Counted from the stretch's first letter, positions 1 through 6,170 are shown. The stretch is DNA of 9,804 nucleotides from Candidatus Parvarchaeota archaeon (GCA_023378805.1 JAMCSQ010000009.1:1-9804), one strand, 5' to 3'. Notes: generated by a model from the sequence alone, not told the origin. Program-made: numbers and translations.

Positions 1-1463
1 GCTCTCCACTGTATCTTGTATTCAACTAAGTGCTTTAATCTTATATAAGTCATGTTTCCTACAAATATTCTTACTTTCATCTCTTCGCCAGTTATGCCAT
101 TGTACATTGTTTCTACACCATTCTCTCTGAACCCGTATTCCATCAATTCTTTCCTAAGGTCCTCTTCTTTTTCGCCAGTAAACGAAGTCCCATCAATATA
201 TCTACCGCCAAGTGCCCCAACCTTTCCGCCTATCAATTCAAGCAGGTAAGACATTGACATCCTTGATGGTATAGAATAAGGAGAGAATATTAAATCCGGG
301 ATTATTCCCGAGTAAGTGAACGGCATATCCTCCTGATTTAGAAGCATGCCTACGACGCCTTTCTGTCCACTTCTTGGTCCAAACTTATCCCCAATCTCGA
401 CAGGCCTATCCTCTCTTATTTTTAAGGATACATATTTATTTCCTTCTGCCGTTGAGGTTACAAATACATTGTCAACAACACCGTTTTCTCCAGTTCTACA
501 TTCAATTGATGATTCAACCTGTTTCTGCACTCCCAATCTGAACTTATCTATCGATGAAACGAATCTTGGTGGTGAAATCCTTCCTATAAGAACGTCTCCG
601 CCGTTAACATGCGAGTTTATTGCTGCAATACCATCTTCATCAAGATATTTATATGAATCCTCTGATCTATAGCCTGCCACATCTTTATCTGGAACAGCTA
701 TAACATCACTCTGCCCTCCTACGTACTTTATTTCTTCTACTTTATAAGGTCTGAAAAACATCGCCCTGAAAAGTCCCCTCTCAACAGAGGATTTATTTAT
801 TATTATTGCATCGTCCATGTTATAACCAAGGTAAGAAAGCACTGCTACGACTATATTTTGCCCTGATAAATGCGACTTGAAGTTTTCGTTTTCATACATT
901 TCTGTCTTAACTATTGGCATCTGCTGATCAATTGCTATCATTGAGTCATTGTCGTGCCTTATAAGATAATTAGTAGTATACAAACCTACACCCTGCTGTA
1001 CGCTTTTCACTGCCGTAACGTTTCTATGTGCATTACTGTGGTTTATAAATGGAAGCAATGAAGCCTGTGTACCAAAAACGGAAAGAGGTGTTATCTCAAG
1101 ATGAGTGTGTGCTGTAGTCAAATCTTCTTCATTCAATGCAGTGTAAGCAAGCTCTTCCTCATCTGCATCAAGATATTCTATTTTTCCTTTATCAACAAGA
1201 TCCTGCCAGGTTAAGTGGCCTTCAGAAAGCAGTTCTACGTCTTCTTTCGTAACTAGAGGTTTTCCATTTTTAACTACTATTAGTGCTCTGAGCAGTCTTC
1301 CGCTATCAGAATTTATCATTACACTGTCTGTATCTTTTCTATACCTTACATTTATCTCCTTTGGTATCTTACTCTGCCGTCTATCATCTATTATATCTTT
1401 AACAAGCTTCCCTGGATCATCAGTAACTCCTGAAAGCACGCCGTTTACAAACACGAAACTCAT
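1..1463 (-). CDS. rpoB1: DNA-directed RNA polymerase subunit B' (C-terminal part of split B), 3' end outside window
   Basis: Catalytic half of the second-largest RNA polymerase subunit, equivalent to the C-terminal part of yeast Rpb2 or bacterial beta. 487 complete codons are visible. The missing end should carry the last part of the hybrid-binding and clamp-contact region. Visible hallmarks: TPLSVFGTQASLLPF (residues 125-139), GYNMDDAIIINKSSVERG (213-230), GDKFGPRSGQKG (358-369) with both conserved lysines K360 and K368 (yeast K979/K987 equivalents), EDMPFT (378-383), IPSRM (398-402), and the start of the region usually reading KIHARA, here KIQWRA. The ATG at 1461-1463 overlaps the rpoB2 stop as ATGA, and GGTGA lies 7 bases upstream, so translation is probably coupled. 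It is the third gene after rpoH and rpoB2; rpoA1/rpoA2 would be expected beyond the left edge. Several normally invariant residues differ (see findings). Identity is secure. Confidence 0.96.
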   Translation of the reverse strand, partial: MSFVFVNGVLSGVTDDPGKLVKDIIDDRRQSKIPKEINVRYRKDTDSVMINSDSGRLLRALIVVKNGKPLVTKEDVELLSEGHLTWQDLVDKGKIEYLDADEEELAYTALNEEDLTTAHTHLEITPLSVFGTQASLLPFINHSNAHRNVTAVKSVQQGVGLYTTNYLIRHDNDSMIAIDQQMPIVKTEMYENENFKSHLSGQNIVVAVLSYLGYNMDDAIIINKSSVERGLFRAMFFRPYKVEEIKYVGGQSDVIAVPDKDVAGYRSEDSYKYLDEDGIAAINSHVNGGDVLIGRISPPRFVSSIDKFRLGVQKQVESSIECRTGENGVVDNVFVTSTAEGNKYVSLKIREDRPVEIGDKFGPRSGQKGVVGMLLNQEDMPFTYSGIIPDLIFSPYSIPSRMSMSYLLELIGGKVGALGGRYIDGTSFTGEKEEDLRKELMEYGFRENGVETMYNGITGEEMKVRIFVGNMTYIRLKHLVEYKIQWR

Positions 1464-2938
1464 ATCTTTTTCACCCCATAATTCTTTAGTAAACTTTTAA
1501 CAGTTTCCGTGTCTACACCCTCTTTTGACATCATAGATAAAACGGCAAGATTCTTTGTAAGACCTATCTTTGGACCCTCTGGAGTTTCTACTGCGCAGAA
1601 TCTGCCGAACTGCGTTCCATGAAGATCCCTGGCTCTGTAATTTTCCCTGTTTGAAGTAAGCAAAGACTCTACCTTTCTTAAATGGGATATAGTAGAAGGA
1701 AAACTTCTTCTGTCTAAATGTTGAGTTATACCTACCCTGCCACCTACCCATTGGCCAGTTGCAAGTGCTGACCTTAACCTGGCAGTCAATTGGTCAGAAG
1801 TGAATATATACTTTGGATCAGGAACCCTGTCCTTTCTTATCCCCCTTTCAAAGTTATACTTAGCATCATTTAATATCTGCTTGAATATAAACCTGAAAAG
1901 CATATCCAGATTGTAGCTTTCGGCATGCAGCCTTTTATTTGAATAATGGTCTTTGTCAACTTCTTTTCCTTCCAATGCGCTCTTGATCAGAAGATTTGAA
2001 ACGTACATAAGGTACTCTGCCTTTATTTTTCTAGAGTCTTTATCCCTACCTAAAAATGGGAACAACAAAGAGTCTATATTTAATTCTGCCGTCTCTTTAG
2101 TGTGAATCGAATGAAGCATCTTACCAATAGTATCTAATGCTTCATTCTCCGAACTTATATTAAAAGCTATAAGATTCATGTCTACTGTATTTATTATATC
2201 TTCATCGTCTTTTCCTATCTTCTTGATTATTTCATTTTCATTAGTAACACCTAATGCTTTTATCAATGTAATAATAGGAACTTTTTTTAACTTTCCAAAA
2301 GTTATGTAAAGAAGGTTGCTACTAGATATCTGCAAAGTATGTGGAACCTTTATTGCGTCGGCATCGGCAAATATCTTTGCAGTGAATTTGAATCCTTCCT
2401 GATTATCTTTAGAGATTAATATGTTGTTTGGAGCAAGGTCTTCTGTGGTTATTATTATCCTTTCGGTTCCATTGATTATGAAATATCCTCCGGGATCTGT
2501 AGGATCTTCTTTTGCCTCAGTTAATTCGCTTACTGATAATCCATAAAGATTGCAATATTTTGATTTTACTACAATTGGCATACGCCCTATAAAAACATCC
2601 TCAGTTACAATTTCCTTGCCGTCTGCCAAATACGAAACAGAAAGCATCAAAGGCGCATCATAGGTAAGGTCTCTGATTCTTGCTTCCATAGGATTGATTA
2701 ATCGTACTATGCTGTCTGCTTCTATTATGTCCGGCTTTCCAATCGTTATTTTATTTATTTTTATCTTAAAATCCTCAACTCCCAACGGCTTTATAACTGG
2801 CTCTATCAAACCTTCACTGTCTATTATCTTCTTAAGCCCATTGTCTATAAAATATTCAAACGAAGAGATATGATGTGCTGCCAAAGCAGTTGAACCTAGC
2901 GCAGATCTAAGCAATGCTTGGTAAGTATTTTTTTCCAT
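1460..2938 (-). CDS. rpoB2: DNA-directed RNA polymerase subunit B'' (N-terminal part of split B)
   Basis: N-terminal half of RNA polymerase subunit B (protrusion, lobe and fork regions), 492 residues, the usual size for archaeal B''. Motifs in order: SKYCNLYGLS (126-135), DPGGYFIINGTER (148-160), EDLAPNN, DKDHYSNKRL (about 325-334), ALATGQWVGGR, the fork region SHLRKV, and ARDLHGTQFGRFCAVETPEGPKIGL in parts (about 436-459). The gene ends about 35 residues after this, where archaeal B genes are classically split. ATG at 2936-2938 is one base past the rpoH stop, with GGTGA six bases upstream inside the rpoH end. The fork-loop segment departs from the usual archaeal wording (DLHPTQWGRICPSETPEGPNCG): P to G, W to F and N to K, with an isoleucine as in bacterial beta after the GPx motif. 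I infer lineage divergence and not inactivation, because the reading frame is intact and all the other blocks are present. Confidence 0.97.
   Translation of the reverse strand: MEKNTYQALLRSALGSTALAAHHISSFEYFIDNGLKKIIDSEGLIEPVIKPLGVEDFKIKINKITIGKPDIIEADSIVRLINPMEARIRDLTYDAPLMLSVSYLADGKEIVTEDVFIGRMPIVVKSKYCNLYGLSVSELTEAKEDPTDPGGYFIINGTERIIITTEDLAPNNILISKDNQEGFKFTAKIFADADAIKVPHTLQISSSNLLYITFGKLKKVPIITLIKALGVTNENEIIKKIGKDDEDIINTVDMNLIAFNISSENEALDTIGKMLHSIHTKETAELNIDSLLFPFLGRDKDSRKIKAEYLMYVSNLLIKSALEGKEVDKDHYSNKRLHAESYNLDMLFRFIFKQILNDAKYNFERGIRKDRVPDPKYIFTSDQLTARLRSALATGQWVGGRVGITQHLDRRSFPSTISHLRKVESLLTSNRENYRARDLHGTQFGRFCAVETPEGPKIGLTKNLAVLSMMSKEGVDTETVKSLLKNYGVKKI
1471..1475 (-). promoter_or_regulatory. 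Shine-Dalgarno site of rpoB1
   Basis: Reads GGTGA on the minus strand (preceded by GG), 7 bases before the rpoB1 ATG and inside the last codons of rpoB2. It matches the GGAGGTGA anti-SD complement of archaeal 16S rRNA. Together with the ATGA stop/start overlap it points to coupled translation of the two halves of subunit B. Confidence 0.75.
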
Positions 2939-2939
2939 T

Positions 2940-3173
2940 TTATTTCACCACCAACCTATAATAACTGTACTGACCGGCGGTCTTGCTGTTTCTTTTTATC
3001 TCCAGGACCTCGCCCTCCTTTGCATCCAAAAGCTTAACTGCCGGATCATTTACTTTTATCTTAGGAAGATCTTTTATGACAATATTATATTTACTTAATA
3101 ATTGATCGAGCTCCTCTTTGAGCATAATTCTATATTGCGGCGATAAACGGCTATTAAATACATCGATATCCAA
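2940..3173 (-). CDS. rpoH: DNA-directed RNA polymerase subunit H (Rpb5 C-terminal homologue)
   Basis: Small archaeal RNA polymerase subunit equivalent to the C-terminal domain of eukaryotic Rpb5, absent from bacteria; it sits at the lower jaw near downstream DNA. 77 residues, normal for the family. Characteristic blocks: IDVFNSRLSPQYRIM (3-17, usual form DVFxHxLVPxHxIL), LLSKYNI, LPKIKVNDPAVKLLDAKEG (36-54) and the tail TAGQYSYYRLVVK (65-77). The start is TTG at 3171-3173. It is preferred because an in-frame stop lies five codons upstream, the conserved N-terminal block begins immediately after it, and AGAGGT lies 7 bases before it. The next in-frame ATG would remove the conserved N-terminus. 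First gene of the visible rpo operon, one base before rpoB2. Confidence 0.95.
   Translation of the reverse strand: MDIDVFNSRLSPQYRIMLKEELDQLLSKYNIVIKDLPKIKVNDPAVKLLDAKEGEVLEIKRNSKTAGQYSYYRLVVK
2945..2949 (-). promoter_or_regulatory. Shine-Dalgarno site of rpoB2
   Basis: GGTGA on the minus strand, overlapping the last codons of rpoH and lying six bases before the rpoB2 ATG. The same motif and similar spacing precede rpoB1, so the operon appears to use one ribosome-binding style. Confidence 0.7.
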
Positions 3174-3180
3174 GGGGGGA

Positions 3181-3186
3181 ACCTCT
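3181..3186 (-). promoter_or_regulatory. Shine-Dalgarno site that decides the rpoH TTG start
   Basis: AGAGGT on the minus strand, followed by a T and six consecutive C residues and then the TTG. The 7-base spacing is right for an archaeal SD and is the main reason for accepting a TTG start codon here. Confidence 0.65.
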
Positions 3187-3223
3187 TAAGTATAATTTAT
3201 AATTCTATTCTATAATACTTCTA

Positions 3224-3240
3224 GTATTTAAGCTTTTCTA
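3224..3240 (-). promoter_or_regulatory. Candidate BRE/TATA promoter of the rpoH-rpoB2-rpoB1 operon
   Basis: The minus strand reads GAAAAG followed by CTTAAATA, a purine/A-rich BRE-like element directly before a TATA-like box. The box is centred about 55 bases before the rpoH start. Transcription would then begin near position 3203 and give a leader of about 30 bases carrying the SD. Proposed from sequence resemblance only; the whole intergenic region is AT-rich, so chance matches are possible. Confidence 0.5.
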
Positions 3241-3277
3241 TTACTAAATTATATGTTATTAATTCACATTCACTACT

Positions 3278-3288
3278 TTAAAAATATG
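3278..3288 (-). terminator. Weak oligo-T candidate terminator after the membrane-protein gene
   Basis: A five-T run on the minus strand (A5 at 3280-3284) lies about 20 bases after the stop codon of the membrane-protein gene and before the rpoH promoter. Archaeal RNA polymerase can stop at oligo-T tracts without a hairpin. In sequence this AT-rich the call is weak. Confidence 0.3.
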
Positions 3289-3302
3289 AATAATTAATAT
3301 AA

Positions 3303-4058
3303 TTAACCGTTATTTAACATCCTTTTATATATAAGTGACTTTCCAGTAAGCTCATTTACATTCTTGTCTGCAAGATTAAATGTGGTATTACTGTAACTTA
3401 TAAGCCAGTATGAAAGAAGGATTGAATAAAGCAATGCAGAATAGATTTCCTGCAGATGAAAACTGCTAACCAAATAAATGAAAACAAAAAGTAAAACAAG
3501 GTATACGGTAAATACAAAGAATGATTCTAAACGCATCTCCTTTGCAAGCCTTCTGCTGCTTATAATTGCCAAACGCAAAGTCGAATTGCCATATATTGAA
3601 AAAAAGTTAAAAAACATGAGCGAACTGCCATAGTATATTCCAGGTATTACCAATGCAATCAGTCCTATTATAGAGATTACAGCCTGAGTAAAGGTTGCTA
3701 TCAAAAACTTTGGAAAAGCTGCCAATGAACGCTTGATTAAAGAAACTACATTTAAATTGCTTGAAACTAGATAATGTAATCTATAATAAAACAAGGTAGT
3801 CAAAGAAAAAACAATAAGTAGAAAAGATGCCACAAAAACAGCCTCGCCCGTGATTATTACAGTAGCTGACGGGGTAAAAATAAAGCCTCCGTTCAAAAAT
3901 GCCCCTAACCCGAGATACCTAAAAATCACAACAAATCCAAAAATAAATATTACAAGAGTAATTGAAAGAAATGTAAAAAAGGAGCTAAGTTCTGATAGGG
4001 ACTTCAGTCCATAAACCAAACTTGACAATGAGGAACTAAGTCTGCTTTGTTCTTTCAT
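3303..4058 (-). CDS. Multi-pass membrane protein of unknown function
   Basis: I do not recognise a specific family. The 251-residue product has about five or six hydrophobic segments (roughly 26-47, 68-92, 114-138, 140-156 possibly re-entrant, 179-199, 204-222). It has a Ser/Lys-rich N-terminus and a basic, probably cytoplasmic C-terminus. The middle piece ALVIPGIYYG (135-144), followed by a hydrophobic stretch and a polar helix SSRRLAKE (167-174), resembles the IPGIY-type motif of broad integral-membrane families such as the DUF975 and GPDPase membrane-domain groups. That similarity is a pattern impression and gives no function. It lies 36 bases downstream of nth on the same strand, so co-transcription is possible. 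An AT-rich box (AATATTAATT, about 4079-4088) sits about 26 bases before the ATG and could equally give it its own leaderless transcript. Coding is credible from its length, consistent hydrophobic pattern and snug fit between neighbours. Confidence 0.8.
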   Translation of the reverse strand: MKEQSRLSSSLSSLVYGLKSLSELSSFFTFLSITLVIFIFGFVVIFRYLGLGAFLNGGFIFTPSATVIITGEAVFVASFLLIVFSLTTLFYYRLHYLVSSNLNVVSLIKRSLAAFPKFLIATFTQAVISIIGLIALVIPGIYYGSSLMFFNFFSIYGNSTLRLAIISSRRLAKEMRLESFFVFTVYLVLLFVFIYLVSSFHLQEIYSALLYSILLSYWLISYSNTTFNLADKNVNELTGKSLIYKRMLNNG

Positions 4059-4094
4059 TATTATTAATTATACTGCATAATTAATATTCTTATC

Positions 4095-4748
4095 TTATTT
4101 CCTGTTAAACATTCTTTTTGCGTATTTGGATTTTAGCTTAAAACCGCAATATTTGTATACGGGGCAGATACCACAATGCGGAGAAACTGGTCTACAAACC
4201 TCTCTACCAAACCTTACAAATGAGTAATTTGTGGAAATTCTTAGATCTGAAGGCAGTATGCTTTCAAGCACGGCTTCTGTCTTTGCAGGCTTTGTTTCTT
4301 CCGGTACAATCCCCAATCGCTGGGATATCCTATTTACATGAGTATCTACAGCTATGTAGGGCAGGTTAAACCCCCACTCTAATACAAGACTTGCGACTTT
4401 CTCCCCAACACCCGGTATCTGCATTAAATCTGCTTTATTTGAAGGAACTTTTGAATTGAATTTAGTTATAAGTACATTACATGCTCTTTTCAAAAGTTTT
4501 GCTTTAACTCGAAAAAAACCAACTGGATAAATTAAATCCTCTATTTTTCCAGTTGATAATTTTATTATCTTTTCGGGGGTGTCTGCAATTGAAAGCAGTC
4601 TTTTCTGTGCAGGAAAAGTCGTAGTGTCCTTTGTTCTTGTAGACAGTATCCCATGCACAAGTATTTCAAAGGGACTTGCCTTTCTTTCCTTTGTATAGTA
4701 GTTTCTGCTTATTATTTTTACTGCCTTTACAAAATCGTCTTTATCCAC
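4095..4748 (-). CDS. nth: Endonuclease III, DNA glycosylase/AP lyase with [4Fe-4S] cluster
   Basis: Base-excision repair enzyme that removes oxidised pyrimidines and cuts the abasic strand by beta-elimination. 217 residues, close to the 211 of E. coli Nth. Visible features: ILSTRTKD (34-41, usually LLSxQxTD or LSQRTRD), the helix-hairpin-helix IPGVGEKVAS (111-120) with catalytic lysine K117, VDTHVNR (134-140) with catalytic D135, and the C-terminal cluster loop with Cys 185, 192, 195 and 201 in exact C-x6-C-x2-C-x5-C spacing. The Lys plus Asp pair marks a bifunctional glycosylase/lyase; MutY is excluded because the Lys is present and the adenine-recognition C-terminal domain is missing. The start is GTG at 4746-4748, with no SD match but an AT box about 26 bases upstream, suggesting a leaderless mRNA. 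It is divergent from the dph2-like gene and is followed by the membrane-protein gene. Confidence 0.95.
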   Translation of the reverse strand: MDKDDFVKAVKIISRNYYTKERKASPFEILVHGILSTRTKDTTTFPAQKRLLSIADTPEKIIKLSTGKIEDLIYPVGFFRVKAKLLKRACNVLITKFNSKVPSNKADLMQIPGVGEKVASLVLEWGFNLPYIAVDTHVNRISQRLGIVPEETKPAKTEAVLESILPSDLRISTNYSFVRFGREVCRPVSPHCGICPVYKYCGFKLKSKYAKRMFNRK

Positions 4749-4767
4749 AAATCAACAGTAAACTTAC

Positions 4768-4786
4768 AATAATAAATAATTTAAGC
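4768..4786. promoter_or_regulatory. Overlapping divergent TATA boxes for nth and the dph2-like gene
   Basis: The 58-base gap between the two divergent starts holds one AT block. On the minus strand TATTTATTAT (4769-4778) is centred about 25 bases before the nth GTG. On the plus strand ATAATTTAAG (4775-4784) is centred about 27 bases before the ATG at 4807. Both distances equal the usual archaeal TATA-to-start-site distance, so both messages may begin at or near their start codons. Neither start has a convincing SD. The two boxes overlap by about four bases. Confidence 0.5.
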
Positions 4787-4806
4787 ACTAAACTAATAGA
4801 GATTAA

Positions 4807-5127
4807 ATGAAATACCAAATAAAAAATGACGGTTTGAAATATCTCACAGAGAAATATGACATTGATTTTGATACGCTTATAGACAACATACGCGAGAAAA
4901 AATATGATAAAGTAGCAATACAAATACCAGATGGTTTTAAGTTGCACGCACTAGACATTGCAGACATGATAAGTACAAACGCTGGAACGGAAGTATATAT
5001 ATGGGGAGGAAGCACTTATGGTGCATGCGATATACCAACTGGTCTTGGAAAATTTGGGATAAAAGCAATTATACAATTCGGACATGCAAGATTTAGAGCT
5101 GATGAACTGGGCAAAAGCAGTGGCTAA
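4807..5127 (+). CDS. Truncated Dph2-like protein (first domain of diphthamide synthase only)
   Basis: Resembles the N-terminal domain of archaeal Dph2, the [4Fe-4S] radical enzyme that transfers the 3-amino-3-carboxypropyl group of S-adenosylmethionine to a histidine of elongation factor 2. Matching segments: YDIDFDTLIDNI (17-28), VAIQIPDGFK (36-45), IADM (51-54), EVYIWGGSTYGACD (62-75) containing the first cluster cysteine, C74, then GIKAIIQFGHA (84-94). The family is normally about 320-340 residues, with three repeated domains each giving one cluster cysteine. This ORF stops at 106 residues after an unrelated-looking tail, so the second and third cysteines are absent. The gene has its own candidate promoter and an open frame, and its TAA touches the ATG of rnhB. 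It is either a decaying gene or the first piece of a split Dph2; it is not expected to act alone as the synthase. Confidence 0.7.
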   Translation: MKYQIKNDGLKYLTEKYDIDFDTLIDNIREKKYDKVAIQIPDGFKLHALDIADMISTNAGTEVYIWGGSTYGACDIPTGLGKFGIKAIIQFGHARFRADELGKSSG

Positions 5128-5784
5128 ATGATAACTATTGGTATAGACGAAGCTGGTAGAGGCCCTTTGATAGGCCCGATGACAATAGCAGGTATTGGTT
5201 TAGATGAAGAAACTGCCAAAAAATTTAAGCTTCTGGGCGTCAAAGATTCGAAGATGCTAAGCATCAAAAGGATATATCTTTTAGAAAGAGAGATAATTAA
5301 AACCTGTAATAATTTCAAGGTTATTAAAATATCCGCAGAACAAATAGATAATAGATTTGAGAATGGAAAAAACTTGAATTACTTAGAGCTTGACAACATG
5401 ATAGAGATAGCAAACTCGCTTAAAGGACAAACTGTTATCGTTGACTCTCCAAGCCGAAACACCTCCAAAATACGGGAATATCTAATGAAAAAGATAAAAG
5501 ATAAGAAAGTCATAGCTGAGAACTACGCAGACAAAAACCACATTGAAGTATCAGCTGCGTCCATAATAGCAAAGGCAAACAGGGAAAGAGAAGTAGAAAA
5601 AATAAAAAAGGAATTAGGGTATGACTTCGGAAGCGGTTATCCATCAGATCCAAAAACTATGCAATTCGTAAAAATAATAACAGAAAATGGTAGAATAACC
5701 CAAGAACCTTACAAAAAGTTCATAAGAAGAACATGGAGTACGGTAAAATACACAAATTTTAACACACTAAACTCCTTTAACTAG
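5128..5784 (+). CDS. rnhB: Ribonuclease HII
   Basis: Cuts the RNA strand of RNA/DNA hybrids and initiates removal of ribonucleotides misincorporated in DNA. 218 residues, typical of archaeal RNase HII. The catalytic set is complete and in family positions: D7 and E8 in GIDEAGRGP (5-13), D106 in IVDSPS (104-109) and D135 in the block before SAASIIAK (142-149). Also present are DSK (40-42), NREREVEKI (151-159) and the substrate-pocket motif GSGYPSDPKT (168-177). The start ATG immediately follows the TAA of the dph2-like gene with no SD and no TATA box at a suitable distance, so expression probably depends on the upstream cistron. The last six codons overlap the end of the convergent thioesterase gene by 18 bases. 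Identification is secure. Confidence 0.96.
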   Translation: MITIGIDEAGRGPLIGPMTIAGIGLDEETAKKFKLLGVKDSKMLSIKRIYLLEREIIKTCNNFKVIKISAEQIDNRFENGKNLNYLELDNMIEIANSLKGQTVIVDSPSRNTSKIREYLMKKIKDKKVIAENYADKNHIEVSAASIIAKANREREVEKIKKELGYDFGSGYPSDPKTMQFVKIITENGRITQEPYKKFIRRTWSTVKYTNFNTLNSFN

Positions 5785-6168
5785 GTGTTCAATAAAAGTC
5801 GATGGTAACTCTGTTGATTTCCAGCTTTTTTTATCTATACAGATGTGAAGTATATAGCCCTGGCATATCTGTTCTTCGTTTCGAGTTATATCAAAATCAA
5901 ACCTCAATATCTTTTTAGATATAAGACTAACTTTAAGAGAAGTATTAAGAGTGTCTCCCATCCTTGCCGAATTAAGGTACTTTGCATTTGATTCCAAAAC
6001 AACCACCCATCTATTTTCATCTATGATGGGAAAATGGTATCCTTTAGATTTTATGAATTCTTGCATCGCATCGGTAAAAAACCTGTAATAACCTGAGTAA
6101 TGTACAATACCCTGCGCATCGGTATCATATATTTTTACATCCTCCTCAAAGGAATAATCATATTCCAT
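5767..6168 (-). CDS. Acyl-CoA thioesterase, hotdog fold (4-hydroxybenzoyl-CoA thioesterase/YbgC type)
   Basis: 133 residues, normal for single-domain hotdog thioesterases, which hydrolyse acyl-CoA or related thioesters in the cytoplasm. The signature is VKIYDTDAQGIVHYSGYYRFF (11-31, in parts), with D17 at the position of the catalytic aspartate of the 4-hydroxybenzoyl-CoA thioesterase/YbgC branch. It is followed by a helix FTDAMQEFIKSKG (31-43) and beta strands including ESNAKYLNSARMGD (59-72), the usual ExxxxYxxxxxxGD pattern. The substrate cannot be told from sequence. The ATG lies 2 bases after the tyrS stop, so it is almost certainly the second gene of a tyrS operon; no SD is visible at that start. 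Its stop lies inside the end of convergent rnhB. The link to tyrS is probably only genomic compaction. Confidence 0.88.
   Translation of the reverse strand: MEYDYSFEEDVKIYDTDAQGIVHYSGYYRFFTDAMQEFIKSKGYHFPIIDENRWVVVLESNAKYLNSARMGDTLNTSLKVSLISKKILRFDFDITRNEEQICQGYILHICIDKKSWKSTELPSTFIEHLVKGV
5826..5832 (+). terminator. Oligo-T candidate terminator for the dph2-rnhB transcript
   Basis: Seven consecutive T residues on the plus strand about 42 bases after the rnhB stop, antisense to the thioesterase coding region. T-tracts of this length can stop archaeal RNA polymerase without a hairpin. The same bases encode Lys-Lys in the thioesterase, so the run may simply be coding sequence. Confidence 0.35.
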
Positions 6169-6170
6169 AT

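Noticed and set aside
52..672. Plus-strand open frames opposite rpoB1
   Set aside because: They are antisense to a fully conserved RpoB' coding region, have Ser/Pro-rich translations with no family resemblance, and lack any start signals.
1497..1751. Second minus-strand frame inside rpoB2
   Set aside because: Lies in another frame of the most conserved part of RpoB''; a shadow of the real gene.
4095..4748. MutY or OGG-type glycosylase instead of endonuclease III
   Set aside because: The HhH lysine K117, D135 and the four-cysteine cluster spacing are those of EndoIII, and there is no C-terminal MutT-like domain.
4741..5015. Minus-strand hydrophobic frames opposite the dph2-like gene
   Set aside because: They run across the divergent promoter and antisense to the Dph2-like domain; the hydrophobicity is what the complement of A-rich coding sequence gives.
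6141..6147. Perfect GAGGAGG on the minus strand inside the thioesterase gene
   Set aside because: It looks like a strong SD, but the nearby ATGs are out of frame and an internal start would remove the catalytic Asp loop; it encodes Glu-Glu.
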